Below, piece after piece: positions 43,114 to 52,462 of a stretch of DNA of 64,000 nucleotides. Made by a program: the position numbers and the translations under genes. Origin of the DNA: SG8-30 sp963715485 (GTDB taxonomy: Bacteria; Pseudomonadota; Gammaproteobacteria; Steroidobacterales; Steroidobacteraceae); contig OY970244.1 in NCBI GenBank assembly GCA_963715485.1, forward strand, positions 2,108,001-2,172,000. Direction: 5' to 3'. The notes beneath the pieces were generated by a model that saw only the letters and a list, made by a program, of their open reading frames with translations, did not search any database and was not told the origin of the DNA. Position 1 is the first letter of the stretch, and every line of letters begins with the position of its first letter.

Positions 43114-44460
43114 ATGAACGGCTGCCTGATTGACCCAATCCAGCTCGATGGCCCGGCCGGCGACGTCATGCTCGCCCTGCACGGCCGTCACCCGGGCCGG
43201 TATCCCATTCTGCTCGAAAGCGCGGCGGCTGGCGGTCCGCAGGGGCGCTACACGCTGTTACTGGGAGCGCCAGGAGAGCGGCTGGAGCTGGACGCCAGCG
43301 GCATCCGCGGCCCGGGCGAGGGCGCCACCTTCCTGCCGCGACTGGACGCCTGGTGGTCGTCGGAAAGAACCAGCAACACGACGGGCTGGCCATTCGCAGG
43401 CGGATGGTTCCTGTTGCTTGGCTACGAGCTCGCCGGACAGATCGAGCCCAGCTTGCGGCTTCCGGCGGCGCCCCCCGGATTGACGGCCCTGGCCTGGCGA
43501 ATGCATGCCGCGCTCATCCACGATCACCAGACTGGCGAAACGGTTGCGCTCGCCGAGCCCTTGGCTGCGGGCTTCGTGCAACAGGTTGTCGCCGACCTGT
43601 CCGTCAGGGACGGCGACGATGAACTGCGCAGCATCGAACTGGAAGTCGAGGAAGAGGATCCTTGCTTCTTTCGCTCCGCAGTCAATCGTGCGCTTGAGCA
43701 CATTGCCGCCGGCGACATCTATCAGGCCAACCTGTCGCGCAGCTGGAAGGCCGTCGTCCCCGGCGGTTGCCCCCCGGCGTTGCTGTATCGCCTGCTGCGC
43801 CGGGCCAATCCCGGCCCGTTTGCCGGCATCGCTGACCTGGGTGCCCAGGCGATCCTGTCGAGTTCGCCGGAGCGGTTGGTGAGTGTGCGCGGCCGGACCA
43901 TTGAGACACGCCCCATCGCAGGCACCCGCCCAAGAACCGGCAGCGCAGATACCGAGGCCATGAACGAGCTGATCGGCCATCCCAAAGAGCGGGCCGAGCA
44001 CGTCATGCTCATCGACCTCGAGCGCAACGACCTGGGGCGCCTGTGTGAGCCCGGGACGGTCGAGGTAGACGAGGTGATGAGCATCGAGAGCTTCGCCCAC
44101 GTGCACCATATCGTCTCCAACGTGCGAGGCACGCTGCGCCTCGATGCGACGCCGGCAGCGGTACTGCGCGCGATGTTCCCCGGTGGGACGATCACCGGCT
44201 GTCCGAAGGTCCGGTGTATGCAACTGATCGGCGATCTCGAGGGCGAGGGCAGGGGCGCCTATACCGGTTCGATGGGATATCTCGGGCTCGATGGCGACCT
44301 CGACGTCAATATCCTGATCCGCACCTTGACGCTGCACGACGGTGTTGCGGTGCTCAGGGCCGGTGCCGGCATCGTTGCCGACTCGGACCCGGAACGCGAA
44401 CTCGACGAGACTCGCGCCAAGGCCCGCGGCGTACTGCGCGCGCTCGCTACGCCCGCATGA
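43114..44460 (+). CDS. pabB: Aminodeoxychorismate synthase component I
   Basis: A 448-residue chorismate-using enzyme of folate synthesis, converting chorismate and ammonia to 4-amino-4-deoxychorismate. The C-terminal domain has IAAGDIYQANLSR, SSSPERLVSVRGRTIETRPIAGT-like text, HVMLIDLERNDLGR, FPGGTITGCPKVR and YTGSMGYLGLDGDLDVNI, all hallmark segments. The N-terminal part is more variable. ATG 43114 is used; an open frame back to 42883 lies over fabF. It is coupled to pabC by an ATGA overlap. Confidence 0.93.
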   Translation: MNGCLIDPIQLDGPAGDVMLALHGRHPGRYPILLESAAAGGPQGRYTLLLGAPGERLELDASGIRGPGEGATFLPRLDAWWSSERTSNTTGWPFAGGWFLLLGYELAGQIEPSLRLPAAPPGLTALAWRMHAALIHDHQTGETVALAEPLAAGFVQQVVADLSVRDGDDELRSIELEVEEEDPCFFRSAVNRALEHIAAGDIYQANLSRSWKAVVPGGCPPALLYRLLRRANPGPFAGIADLGAQAILSSSPERLVSVRGRTIETRPIAGTRPRTGSADTEAMNELIGHPKERAEHVMLIDLERNDLGRLCEPGTVEVDEVMSIESFAHVHHIVSNVRGTLRLDATPAAVLRAMFPGGTITGCPKVRCMQLIGDLEGEGRGAYTGSMGYLGLDGDLDVNILIRTLTLHDGVAVLRAGAGIVADSDPERELDETRAKARGVLRALATPA

Positions 44461-45263
44461 ACATACTGGTCAATGGCAGCCCTGGCACGGTGATCGACGC
44501 CCTGGATCGCGGGCTGCAGTACGGCGACGGACTCTTCGAAACCATCGCGATCCGGCGGGGCCGCGCGCGGCTGCTATCCCTTCACCTGGAGCGCCTTGCT
44601 GCGGGCTGCAGGCGCCTCGGGTTGGCGGTTCCGGACCTCGAGCGGCTCGAGAAGGAGATTGTCACGGTGGCTGCCGCACCGGAGTGTGTCGTCAAGGTGA
44701 TCGTCACCCGGGGCGGCGGCGTGCGCGGATACCGCCCTCCGGCCAGCCCGACGCCGACCCGAATCGTCGCAGCGTTTCCAGCGCCTGCCCATTCGCAGGA
44801 AAATGCGTCTCAGGGCATCCGGCTGCGCACCTGCACGACCCGGCTGGCCCGAAATCCCGCCATCGCCGGCCTCAAGCACCTGTGCCGACTTGAGCAGGTC
44901 CTGGCCCAAGCCGAGTGGCACGACGAATTGATTGCGGAAGGTCTGATGCTGGATGACGACGGACTGGTGGTCTGTGGAACCCACTCAAACCTGTTCATGC
45001 TGGCGGGAGCTGATCTCCTCACCCCGCGTGTCGACCGTTGCGGCGTAGCCGGTGTGATGCGCCGTGAAGTCCTGCGGTGGGCCGGCAGCCACGGCATTGC
45101 CACCCGCGAGACCGATCTTCGTCCGCAACAGTTGTTCACCGCCGGGGAGGTCTTCCTGACCAATGCCATAATTGGCGCATGGCCGGCCCGCGAGCTGGAC
45201 GGCAGGCCGCTCGCGCGAGGTACGATAGCGGCGGAATTCAACCGATGGCTCGATCAAGGCTGA
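44457..45263 (+). CDS. pabC: Aminodeoxychorismate lyase
   Basis: A 268-residue class IV PLP enzyme releasing pyruvate from aminodeoxychorismate to give 4-aminobenzoate. LDRGLQYGDGLFETI is at the N-terminus, the PLP lysine is in AGLKHLCRLEQVLAQAE, and FLTNAIIGAWPARELDG near the end. It starts inside the pabB stop and overlaps mltG by 19 bases. Confidence 0.94.
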   Translation: MNILVNGSPGTVIDALDRGLQYGDGLFETIAIRRGRARLLSLHLERLAAGCRRLGLAVPDLERLEKEIVTVAAAPECVVKVIVTRGGGVRGYRPPASPTPTRIVAAFPAPAHSQENASQGIRLRTCTTRLARNPAIAGLKHLCRLEQVLAQAEWHDELIAEGLMLDDDGLVVCGTHSNLFMLAGADLLTPRVDRCGVAGVMRREVLRWAGSHGIATRETDLRPQQLFTAGEVFLTNAIIGAWPARELDGRPLARGTIAAEFNRWLDQG

Positions 45264-46300
45264 TCCGGATCCTGGCGGGCGCCACGGCGCTGGCGCTGCT
45301 GCTCGCCTGGGCGGTTTGGGCGATCCTTGGGCGCGTCGACCAACAGCGTCTCGACAAGCCCGTCGGGGGTCTCGAAGCGGCTCGTGGCGTGGTCATCGCG
45401 CCAGGCAGCTCGCTCCAGGCGGTCGCACGAATGCTGGCGGGAGAAGGTCTGCTGGAGCATCCGGGCAGCTTCATCCGTCAGGCCCGGCGGGAAGGTCTCG
45501 CCGGGCGTATTCGCGCTGGTGAATACCAGGTCGAGCCAGGGGTTACGCCGCGGAAAATGCTCGACATGTTTGTCGCAGGGCGGGTTCAGCTGCACGCCGT
45601 CACGGTACCGGAGGGCTGGACCTTTCGGCAGGCGTTCGCGGCCATAGAGCAGCACCCTGCCATCGTGCCGACCCTTAAGGATGCAGATGAGACGCGGATG
45701 CTGGAGGCCATTGACCTGGCAGGAAAGAGTCCCGAGGGCATGTTGTTTCCCGACACCTACCTGTTCCCGCGGGGCACCGCAGACATAGAGATCCTGGCCC
45801 AGGCGCGTGAGCGGCTCGAGCGGGAGCTCGAGGCGGCGTGGGCCGAGCGTCAGGATGACCTGCCGCTGGCGACGCCATACCAGGCGCTGATCCTCGCATC
45901 GATCATCGAGAAGGAGACCGGCGTGGCGGATGAGCGCGCGATGATCGCCGGCGTGTTTGCCAATCGACTGCGGCTTGGCATGCGGCTGCAGACGGACCCA
46001 ACGGTCATCTACGGGCTCGGGCAGTCTTTCGACGGCAACCTGCGTCGGGCCGACCTGCTGCGGGATACGCCTTACAATACCTACACCCGTGCGGGGCTGC
46101 CGCCGACGCCGATCGCCCTGGTCGGCCGGGACGCGCTGCGAGCCGCCGTTAGGCCCGCCGATACCGAAGCGCTTTACTTCGTAGCCACCGGCCTAGGTGA
46201 CGGGCGCCACCGATTTGCCCGGTCGCTGGCCGAGCATAACGACAATGTGGCGCGGTACATTGCAGCCCTGCGCGGCGCCGCGCGCGAAGGAACACATTGA
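45245..46300 (+). CDS. mltG: Endolytic murein transglycosylase
   Basis: A 351-residue inner-membrane lytic transglycosylase that cuts nascent glycan strands. One membrane segment (LAGATALALLLAWAVWAILG) is followed by a LysM-like part and the YceG domain, with the catalytic glutamate E222 in LASIIEKETG, then VFANRLRLGMRLQTDPTVIYGLG and YNTYTRAGLPPTPIA. It overlaps pabC and, by TTGA, tmk. Confidence 0.95.
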   Translation: MARSRLIRILAGATALALLLAWAVWAILGRVDQQRLDKPVGGLEAARGVVIAPGSSLQAVARMLAGEGLLEHPGSFIRQARREGLAGRIRAGEYQVEPGVTPRKMLDMFVAGRVQLHAVTVPEGWTFRQAFAAIEQHPAIVPTLKDADETRMLEAIDLAGKSPEGMLFPDTYLFPRGTADIEILAQARERLERELEAAWAERQDDLPLATPYQALILASIIEKETGVADERAMIAGVFANRLRLGMRLQTDPTVIYGLGQSFDGNLRRADLLRDTPYNTYTRAGLPPTPIALVGRDALRAAVRPADTEALYFVATGLGDGRHRFARSLAEHNDNVARYIAALRGAAREGTH

Positions 46301-46953
46301 GCATGCCTGGACGGTTCATCACATTCGAGGGTATCGAGGGCGTCGGCAAGTCCACCCAGTTGGTGCGGGCGGCCGGGTACTTGCGCCGCAGCGGTCTCGA
46401 GGTGGTGATGACGCGGGAACCCGGCGGGACGCCGCTGGCGGAAACGATCCGGCGACTGGTGCTCGAACCTCATCAGGATACTGTGGACGGCGTGTCGGAA
46501 CTCCTGCTTATGTTTGCGGCGCGGTCGCTGCACCTGACGAACCTGATCGAGCCGGCGCTGGCGCGTGGTGCCTGGGTGCTCTGCGATCGTTTTACTGACG
46601 CTACCGAAGCGTACCAGGGTGCAGGTCGCGGGATTCCGTTGAAACACATTCGCGCGCTGGAAGATATCGCCCAACGTGGCCGCCGGCCAGACCTCACCCT
46701 GCTGCTTGATGCGCCGGTCGACCTGGCCACGGCCCGGACCGCGCAACGAGGAGCGCCATCCGACCGCTTCGAATCGGAGCAGGGCGAGTTCTTCCAGCGC
46801 GTCCGGGACGGCTATCTCGCAATCCTCGCGCGGGAGCCGAAGCGTGTGGTCCGTGTCGATGCAACCCGAACGGTCGAGGCAGTCGCAACCGACGTGGCCG
46901 ATGCGCTGGATCATTTCGCGAACGACCTGGGCCGAGCGCATGGCCCGGCGTAA
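46297..46953 (+). CDS. tmk: Thymidylate kinase
   Basis: A 218-residue kinase phosphorylating dTMP. The P-loop is FEGIEGVGKST (residues 10-20), TREPGGTPLAE follows, the DR-x motif is LCDRFTDATEAYQGAGRG, and the lid region is in RTAQRGAPSDRFESE. The start is TTG 46297, overlapping the mltG stop with GAAGGA five bases upstream; ATG 46303 is the alternative. It overlaps holB by 14 bases. Confidence 0.95.
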   Translation: MSMPGRFITFEGIEGVGKSTQLVRAAGYLRRSGLEVVMTREPGGTPLAETIRRLVLEPHQDTVDGVSELLLMFAARSLHLTNLIEPALARGAWVLCDRFTDATEAYQGAGRGIPLKHIRALEDIAQRGRRPDLTLLLDAPVDLATARTAQRGAPSDRFESEQGEFFQRVRDGYLAILAREPKRVVRVDATRTVEAVATDVADALDHFANDLGRAHGPA

Positions 46954-48004
46954 GCAGCCCGCCGGCGACGACGTCACAACACGGGACCATGCCGCAATGC
47001 TCGCGCGGGCAGGCGCGCCATGGCTCCGACAGGCGCGGGAGCAGCTGGCCGCTGCGCGGCGCGATGGAAAACTGGCCCACGGGATCCTCCTTCACGGCAC
47101 GAGTGGTGCCGGACAGTCGGCGCTCGCCCTGTGGACGGCGAACCTGGTCCTGTGCCAGGAGTCCGGGACGGCGCCCTGCGGACGTTGCCGGAGCTGCGTC
47201 CTGTTCCTGGCAGGGAATCATCCGGATTTCTATTCGGTGGAGCTGGAGGCGAAAGCCAGCTACATCAAGGTCGACCAGATCAGGGAGCTGTGCGGCAAAC
47301 TGACACTGCGCAGCTACAGCGGGGGCGGCAAGGCTGGTGTCATCGATCCCGCCGACAAGATGAATCCTCAAGCAAACAATGCGTTATTAAAGACTCTTGA
47401 GGAACCACCTGAGGAAACTTTTTTGATCCTGGCGGCTTCGCGACTTGATCGCCTGCCGCGTACGGTCGTCAGCCGGTGTCAACGTGTCCGGATTGCCACC
47501 CCTCCCGGCGAGGAGGCAGTCGCCTGGTTGAATGGCGAACTCGCCCGTCAGGACTGGCCAGACCTGCTCAAGCTGGCTGCCGGTGCGCCTTTCCGGGCGC
47601 TGGACCTGGCCGGTGAGGGAGCCGGGGAATTGACCGGCGAGATGCGCACCGTGTTGGCCCAAGGCGGGTCGGGCGGGGCTCTCGACCCACTGGAACTCGC
47701 GGCGCAATGGAGCAAGGACCGGCCAGCGGCCCGCCTCGCATGGCTCGAGGGCTGGCTGGAGTCCCAGATCAGGGAGCGTGCATCCGGGAGTGACGTGGTT
47801 AACAATAATCACGATTTTCGCTTGCCATCCGCGGGTGTCGGCGTGAACATTAAGTCCGCATTTGCATTGCTGGACAAGGTGCGCGACGCCCGCCAGTTGC
47901 TGGAAAGTTCGTTGAACACGCAACTGCTGCTGGAAGACCTGCTGGTTCAGTTTGTTGATGCCCTGGCCGGCAGGACCGCCGGCAGGATGGAGATACAAGG
48001 TTGA
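46940..48004 (+). CDS. holB: DNA polymerase III delta-prime subunit
   Basis: A 354-residue clamp-loader subunit. The AAA+ fold is clear, with HGILLHGTSGAGQSALAL at the nucleotide site, a zinc-type cluster CGRCRSC, HPDFYSVE, IKVDQIRELCGKL, NPQANNALLKTLEEPPEETFLILAAS and VSRCQRV (SRC motif). The P-loop lysine is Gln here, as expected for delta-prime, which does not hydrolyse ATP. It overlaps tmk and pilZ. Confidence 0.93.
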   Translation: MARRKQPAGDDVTTRDHAAMLARAGAPWLRQAREQLAAARRDGKLAHGILLHGTSGAGQSALALWTANLVLCQESGTAPCGRCRSCVLFLAGNHPDFYSVELEAKASYIKVDQIRELCGKLTLRSYSGGGKAGVIDPADKMNPQANNALLKTLEEPPEETFLILAASRLDRLPRTVVSRCQRVRIATPPGEEAVAWLNGELARQDWPDLLKLAAGAPFRALDLAGEGAGELTGEMRTVLAQGGSGGALDPLELAAQWSKDRPAARLAWLEGWLESQIRERASGSDVVNNNHDFRLPSAGVGVNIKSAFALLDKVRDARQLLESSLNTQLLLEDLLVQFVDALAGRTAGRMEIQG

Positions 48005-48357
48005 CGATGCGCTCTCCCTCGACGAAACCAGGACTGCTGACGCTCACCATCAAGGACAAGAGCGCGCTATATCTTGCCTACATGCCATTTGTCAGGAACG
48101 GTGGGCTGTTCATTCCTACCAACAGCAACTACCGACTCGGCGACGAGGTCTTCATGTTGCTGAACCTGATGGGCGAGCCGGAGAAACTGCCGGTGGCCGG
48201 AAAGGTCATCTGGGTTACGCCAAAGGGCGCGCAGGGCAAGCGCACCGCGGGTATCGGCGTGCAGTTCAGCGAACAGGATCGCGGCTCGACCCAGAAGAAG
48301 ATCGAATCCTACCTCGCCGGCGCGCTGGGCGGCGACAAACAAACCCACACCATGTAG
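48001..48357 (+). CDS. pilZ: PilZ-domain type IV pilus assembly protein
   Basis: A 118-residue PilZ-type protein. NGGLFIPTNSNYRLGDEVFMLLNLMGEPEKLPVAGKVIWVTPKG and GIGVQFSEQD are close to P. aeruginosa PilZ. The arginine motif RxxxR for c-di-GMP is not visible, as in PilZ itself, which binds PilB and FimX instead. The start is TTG 48001, overlapping the holB stop, with GGAG eight bases upstream; ATG 48007 is less well placed. It is the last gene of the operon. Confidence 0.92.
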   Translation: MTMRSPSTKPGLLTLTIKDKSALYLAYMPFVRNGGLFIPTNSNYRLGDEVFMLLNLMGEPEKLPVAGKVIWVTPKGAQGKRTAGIGVQFSEQDRGSTQKKIESYLAGALGGDKQTHTM

Positions 48358-48387
48358 CAACGCCGCTGCGCGCGCTGCCGGCGCGAC

Positions 48388-49455
48388 TCACTCGCCGTCG
48401 GGACCGAGGGCATTTTCGGTCAGGCCGCCCTTCAGGCAGTAGGCCTCGAAACCGCGTTCGCTCAACAGGAATGCACCGGCGGAGCTGCGCCGACCCGTAT
48501 CACACAAGACGACATACGGGATATCCGTGTCCAGCGTCCTGAGCTTCATGCGGATGAAGTAAAGCGGAATGTTGATTGCCTCATCCAGATGATAGATCTC
48601 GAACTCACTCGGCAGGCGGACGTCCAGCCAGCGGGCCCCGCGCTTGATCAGCTCGCGAGCGTGATCAAGGTCGACCCATCTCAGCAGCGGCTCGTGCAGC
48701 AAGTCATCGAAATCGGACTTGTTGAGCCGCATCAATGAGCCGTCTGTCAGCATGGTTACGGTCGCGTTGCGCTTGGTTTCGGAGATCAGTGCCTCCTCGC
48801 CGAACGACTCGCCGGTGGTAAGCTCGGCGAGACGAATGCCCTCGCGGTTCAGTGGCGTCTCGCGCGTCACTACACACCTGCCGCGCGTGATGACGTAGAA
48901 ATAGTCGCCTTCGCTGCCCTGCTTGATGATCTCGTCACCAGCCTTGCAGTTGATTCGCTCCATGCGCATGAACAGCGCCTGGATGTTGGCCGGTGGGATC
49001 CGGTGAAACGCCTTGGTCTGCAGCAGTGTCGTCATCCAGTCGTCGCTCTCGGCTGCTGCAGAGGACTCGCCCTTGATCTCGCCGACCTCGTAGGTGCCGG
49101 TCTGGTCCCACGTCAGGAGCACGTCGAGCATGTCGCTGTCGATCGAAATGTACTCGACATTGGAGAGGGCACGCGCGGTGAAACGACGCGGCTGACCAGG
49201 CGCAACCGCATTGCGGGCCTCCGGCGTGCCGCCGCGCAGCGTGGAGACTGTTCGCTCTCCCGAACGCAGCTCGAGGTCACCCGCAACCAGGTAGAACGTG
49301 CGCTTGTCGTTATCGCCTTCCTTGAACAAGACCCTGCCGCTGTCCAGCTCACGAACGGTGGTCTTGCGCGCCAGCGCGTGAACGTTCTCGACCCGCAGTC
49401 CGTCGAGCGGGGTGAAGGCACGCAGGATCGCTAGGTCGAGTGGTTTTTCAGACAT
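48388..49455 (-). CDS. Double cyclic-nucleotide-binding domain/rhodanese fusion protein
   Basis: A 355-residue cytoplasmic fusion. The first cNMP-type barrel is about residues 10-120 (LDSGRVLFKEGDND, YLVAGDLEL), the second about 140-255 (AGDEIIKQGSEGDYFYVITRGRCVV, GESFGEEALIS, RNATVTML), and the rhodanese domain about 262-350 (GARWLDVRLPSEFEIYHLDEAINIP and the active-site loop LCDTGRRSSAG with Cys). The second barrel keeps the phosphate-cassette-like GE motif; the first is degenerate. A nucleotide-gated sulphur-transfer or redox sensor role is inferred. No partner is adjacent. Confidence 0.88.
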   Translation of the reverse strand: MSEKPLDLAILRAFTPLDGLRVENVHALARKTTVRELDSGRVLFKEGDNDKRTFYLVAGDLELRSGERTVSTLRGGTPEARNAVAPGQPRRFTARALSNVEYISIDSDMLDVLLTWDQTGTYEVGEIKGESSAAAESDDWMTTLLQTKAFHRIPPANIQALFMRMERINCKAGDEIIKQGSEGDYFYVITRGRCVVTRETPLNREGIRLAELTTGESFGEEALISETKRNATVTMLTDGSLMRLNKSDFDDLLHEPLLRWVDLDHARELIKRGARWLDVRLPSEFEIYHLDEAINIPLYFIRMKLRTLDTDIPYVVLCDTGRRSSAGAFLLSERGFEAYCLKGGLTENALGPDGE

Positions 49456-49524
49456 GCGGGATGTGGGCGACCAGATGGCGCGATTGGGTGTTTTGCATCT
49501 TGGGGCGCGATCCTATCACAGCGT

Positions 49525-51558
49525 TCACGGCCGCAAGGCCGACAGAGTGGACCAGCCCTCGTCGGGCCGGAAGCGCGGGCCGTAGCGACCCTCGAGATCC
49601 TCCAGCCGGGTGATCACCGCCTCGACCCCTCGCTCACGCGAGTACTGGATCGGCCCGCCCCGGAAGGGCGCGAACCCGGTACCGAATATCATCCCGGCAT
49701 CCAGCAAGTCCGCGTCGGCTACTACGCCCTCCCTCAGACACGCAACCGACTCGTTGACGAACTGAAGCACCAGGCGGTCCTGCAGATCCGCAGGCGGGGT
49801 GGCGACAGTAGCATCCTTTACAGGCTTGCCATCCCGCCAGACGTAATACCCGCGACCGGTCTTCCTGCCCAGGTGCCCTGCCTCTACCAGCTCGCTGACC
49901 CTCGCAGGAGCCTCGCGCCCGAAGGCCTCCGCCAGGATCCGGCCAACATTCATCGCCACATCCAGTCCGACCGTGTCGGCCAACTCGACTGGTCCCATGG
50001 GCATCCCGAAGTCGACTGCAGCTCGATCAATTACCTCGAGCGGAATGCCCGACTCGGCCGCGAACATGGCCTCCATCATGTACGGCATGAGGATGCGGTT
50101 TACGACGAATCCGGGCGCGCTGCGACACGGCAGCGGGAGCTTGTCGAGCTGCCGCGTGAACGCGAGCGCATCCTGCACAGCGACCTCACGTGTTGCCTGT
50201 CCATGGATGACCTCGATCAGCATCATTCGTGCGACGGGATTGAAGAAGTGCAGGCCAACCAGCCGACCGGGATCGACGAGACCCCGCGCCAAGTCCTCCA
50301 GCATGATGCTCGATGTATTGGTCGCCAGCAGGGCGTCCGGCCTGAGCATGGGCTCGAGGCGCGAATACAACTCGCGCTTCGCCTGCGCGTCCTCGAAGAT
50401 CGCCTCGATGACCAGGTCGGCGTCGGAAGCGCCTCCGCCCTCGACATCAGCACACAGGCGCGCCATGCACTCGTCAGCCTGGCCCGGCCGGCGGCAACGG
50501 CGCGAGAAGAACTCCTGGGCGCGCCGCAGAGCCGGCTCCACGTAGCGCAACTCCCGGTCCTGCAGCGTTACGCTCATGCCCCGATAGGCGCACCAGGCCG
50601 CGATATCCCCGCCCATGACACCCGCGCCGATGACGTGCACGGCCTTGAATTTTCGTGCCTGCCTGCCACCCAGGGCCTTCATGCGGTTTTGCAGGAAGAA
50701 GACCCTGACGAGGTTGCGCGAGGTCGGCGTCAGGAACAGCTCCGCAATCGAGCGGGCCTCCGCTTCATAGGCGCCCTGGCCCTGCGCTCCGAACCTCTCC
50801 CACAGCGAGACGATGGCGTACGGCGCCGGATAGTGCTCGGCGCGCGCTCGTCGACCGACCTGCCTGCGTGCCTGTGAGGCAACTATCGAGCGAATCAGGG
50901 GCAGCTGCAGCAAGCGCAATCCCAGTGGCGCTCGGCGGCGCGGTGGCGGCGCCAGGGCAAGCTGCCGCGCGGCTGCCCTGAGTTCTGCGCGTGGAACCAG
51001 CCGGTCCACCAGGCCCAGCTTCAGCGCCTGCCCGGCACGGATGTTCTTTCCGGTGAGCATGAGATCCAGGGCGGCCGGCCCGCCGATCAGCCGCGGTGCG
51101 CGTACGGTTCCACCGAAGCCCGGGTGGATTCCCAGCATGACTTCCGGCAGGCCGAAGCTGGCATCCTCCTCGGCGGCCACGCGGTGGCTACAGGCGAGAG
51201 CCAGTTCGAGGCCACCGCCGAGCGCAAAGCCGTGAACCGCCGCGATGGAAGGGCAGGGCAGTCCCTCCAATCGATCGAGCACCTGCTGCCCCGCACGAAC
51301 GAGTTCATAGGCCCGACCACTGTCGGTCAGGCTTGTGAATTCGCTGATGTCAGCGCCAGCAATGAAGCCGCCGTCCTTGGCTGACCAGACGACCACCGCC
51401 CGCGGCAGCATGCGTTCGATCTCGACGAGCCGTTCATTCAGTTCGAGCATGACGCCGTGCCCGAGGGTGTTGGCGGCGACACCCTCGCAGTCGAGGCCCA
51501 GCCAGGCAATGCCGTCGGGGTCCATTTCGAGGGACCAGTTGCGCTGCGATCCGCTCAT
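49525..51558 (-). CDS. FadJ/FadB-like enoyl-CoA hydratase/3-hydroxyacyl-CoA dehydrogenase
   Basis: A 677-residue bifunctional beta-oxidation enzyme. The crotonase domain (about 1-190) has GGFIAGADISEF, HGFALGGGLELALACSHRVA and FGLPEVMLGIHPGFGGT, with both catalytic Glu residues. The dehydrogenase part has VIGAGVMGGDIAAWCAYRG, the catalytic His in GLHFFNPVARM, and the C-terminal domain with MGPVELADTVGLDV and GRKTGRGYYVW. It works with a separate thiolase, not seen here. ATG 51558 follows GGAGAATTCA; the frame is open to 51723 without a better start. Confidence 0.92.
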   Translation of the reverse strand: MSGSQRNWSLEMDPDGIAWLGLDCEGVAANTLGHGVMLELNERLVEIERMLPRAVVVWSAKDGGFIAGADISEFTSLTDSGRAYELVRAGQQVLDRLEGLPCPSIAAVHGFALGGGLELALACSHRVAAEEDASFGLPEVMLGIHPGFGGTVRAPRLIGGPAALDLMLTGKNIRAGQALKLGLVDRLVPRAELRAAARQLALAPPPRRRAPLGLRLLQLPLIRSIVASQARRQVGRRARAEHYPAPYAIVSLWERFGAQGQGAYEAEARSIAELFLTPTSRNLVRVFFLQNRMKALGGRQARKFKAVHVIGAGVMGGDIAAWCAYRGMSVTLQDRELRYVEPALRRAQEFFSRRCRRPGQADECMARLCADVEGGGASDADLVIEAIFEDAQAKRELYSRLEPMLRPDALLATNTSSIMLEDLARGLVDPGRLVGLHFFNPVARMMLIEVIHGQATREVAVQDALAFTRQLDKLPLPCRSAPGFVVNRILMPYMMEAMFAAESGIPLEVIDRAAVDFGMPMGPVELADTVGLDVAMNVGRILAEAFGREAPARVSELVEAGHLGRKTGRGYYVWRDGKPVKDATVATPPADLQDRLVLQFVNESVACLREGVVADADLLDAGMIFGTGFAPFRGGPIQYSRERGVEAVITRLEDLEGRYGPRFRPDEGWSTLSALRP

Positions 51559-51583
51559 TGAATTCTCCGATGGCCCCGCTGCA

Positions 51584-52372
51584 TCAGGCCTCGACCCGCC
51601 GCGTTCTGGTCTCGCTGGCGTCACCGGCGCCAGGGACAACCTCGAAGTCGAACACCAGGGGCAGGTGATCCGATAGCTGAATCGACGGTACGTCGAATGC
51701 GACCGGCTCGATTCCCTTGCCATAGAGGATGAAATCGAGCTCCTTCCTCGGCCAGCGGCTTGGATAGGAAGGTGCGCCCGCCGTATTTGCGCTCGTCAGC
51801 CCGGCGGCCTGCATGAACAGATAGATCTCGTGATCACCCCAGAACGTGTTGAAGTCGCCGGCGACGATCACCGGTTTCGCCTGGTGACGAATCAGCTCGT
51901 GAAGGTGCCGCAACTGATAGTGCCGGTGCCGGAACTTGAGCGACAGATGCACGAGGAACACGACACACTCGTCGAGCTCGAGCTCGATGATGAGCCGCTT
52001 GATTCCGGCATCGAAGTAATGGAAGCGCTCGCCGTGAACGCGGGGCGCTGCCAGGAAGGCGTTACCCTGCTTGCGCACGATGGGTACGAGCTGGTTAAGC
52101 GAGTCTTCGCCGTACTTGCACTGATACGTAGAGTAGTGACCAAGGTGGTCCGCAATGAAGCGCGCCTGGTTGACCATGCCGGTACGGATCGAGCCGGTGT
52201 CGACCTCGACCAGGCCGATGATGTCGGCGTCGAGCCCCCTGAGGAACGAAGTGATGCGATCCAGGACCTGGCGGTTACTGCGCAGGTATCCAGCCCCGGG
52301 AACCGGCAGGTGAAAGGATGGACCCGTGCCGGTTGCGTAGCGGATATTGTAAAGGACCAGGCGCATGTGCAT
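51584..52372 (-). CDS. Endonuclease/exonuclease/phosphatase family protein
   Basis: A 262-residue EEP-fold hydrolase: MRLVLYNIRYATGTG, GLDADIIGLVEVDTGS, a central LVHLSLKFRHRHYQLRHL, the metal/catalytic motif VIVAGDFNTFWGD, KELDFILYG and the final SDHLPLVFDFEV with the catalytic His. Substrates in this family range from nucleic acid to phosphoinositides and sphingomyelin. There is no signal peptide. ATG 52372 or 52366 may start it. It is divergent from the TIR-like gene, 90 bases apart. Confidence 0.9.
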   Translation of the reverse strand: MHMRLVLYNIRYATGTGPSFHLPVPGAGYLRSNRQVLDRITSFLRGLDADIIGLVEVDTGSIRTGMVNQARFIADHLGHYSTYQCKYGEDSLNQLVPIVRKQGNAFLAAPRVHGERFHYFDAGIKRLIIELELDECVVFLVHLSLKFRHRHYQLRHLHELIRHQAKPVIVAGDFNTFWGDHEIYLFMQAAGLTSANTAGAPSYPSRWPRKELDFILYGKGIEPVAFDVPSIQLSDHLPLVFDFEVVPGAGDASETRTRRVEA

Positions 52373-52462
52373 TCACGGCGGGCTTCAAACCTCGTATTCT
52401 AGTACCTGGCCCCGGCTTCGCCACGATCGGTGAGGCAAGGAAGCTGATCAGGGGGAAAAGCC

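Noticed and set aside
47090..47130. Loss of the P-loop lysine in HolB (GAGQS)
   Set aside because: Delta-prime subunits commonly have a degenerate nucleotide site, so this is normal for the family.
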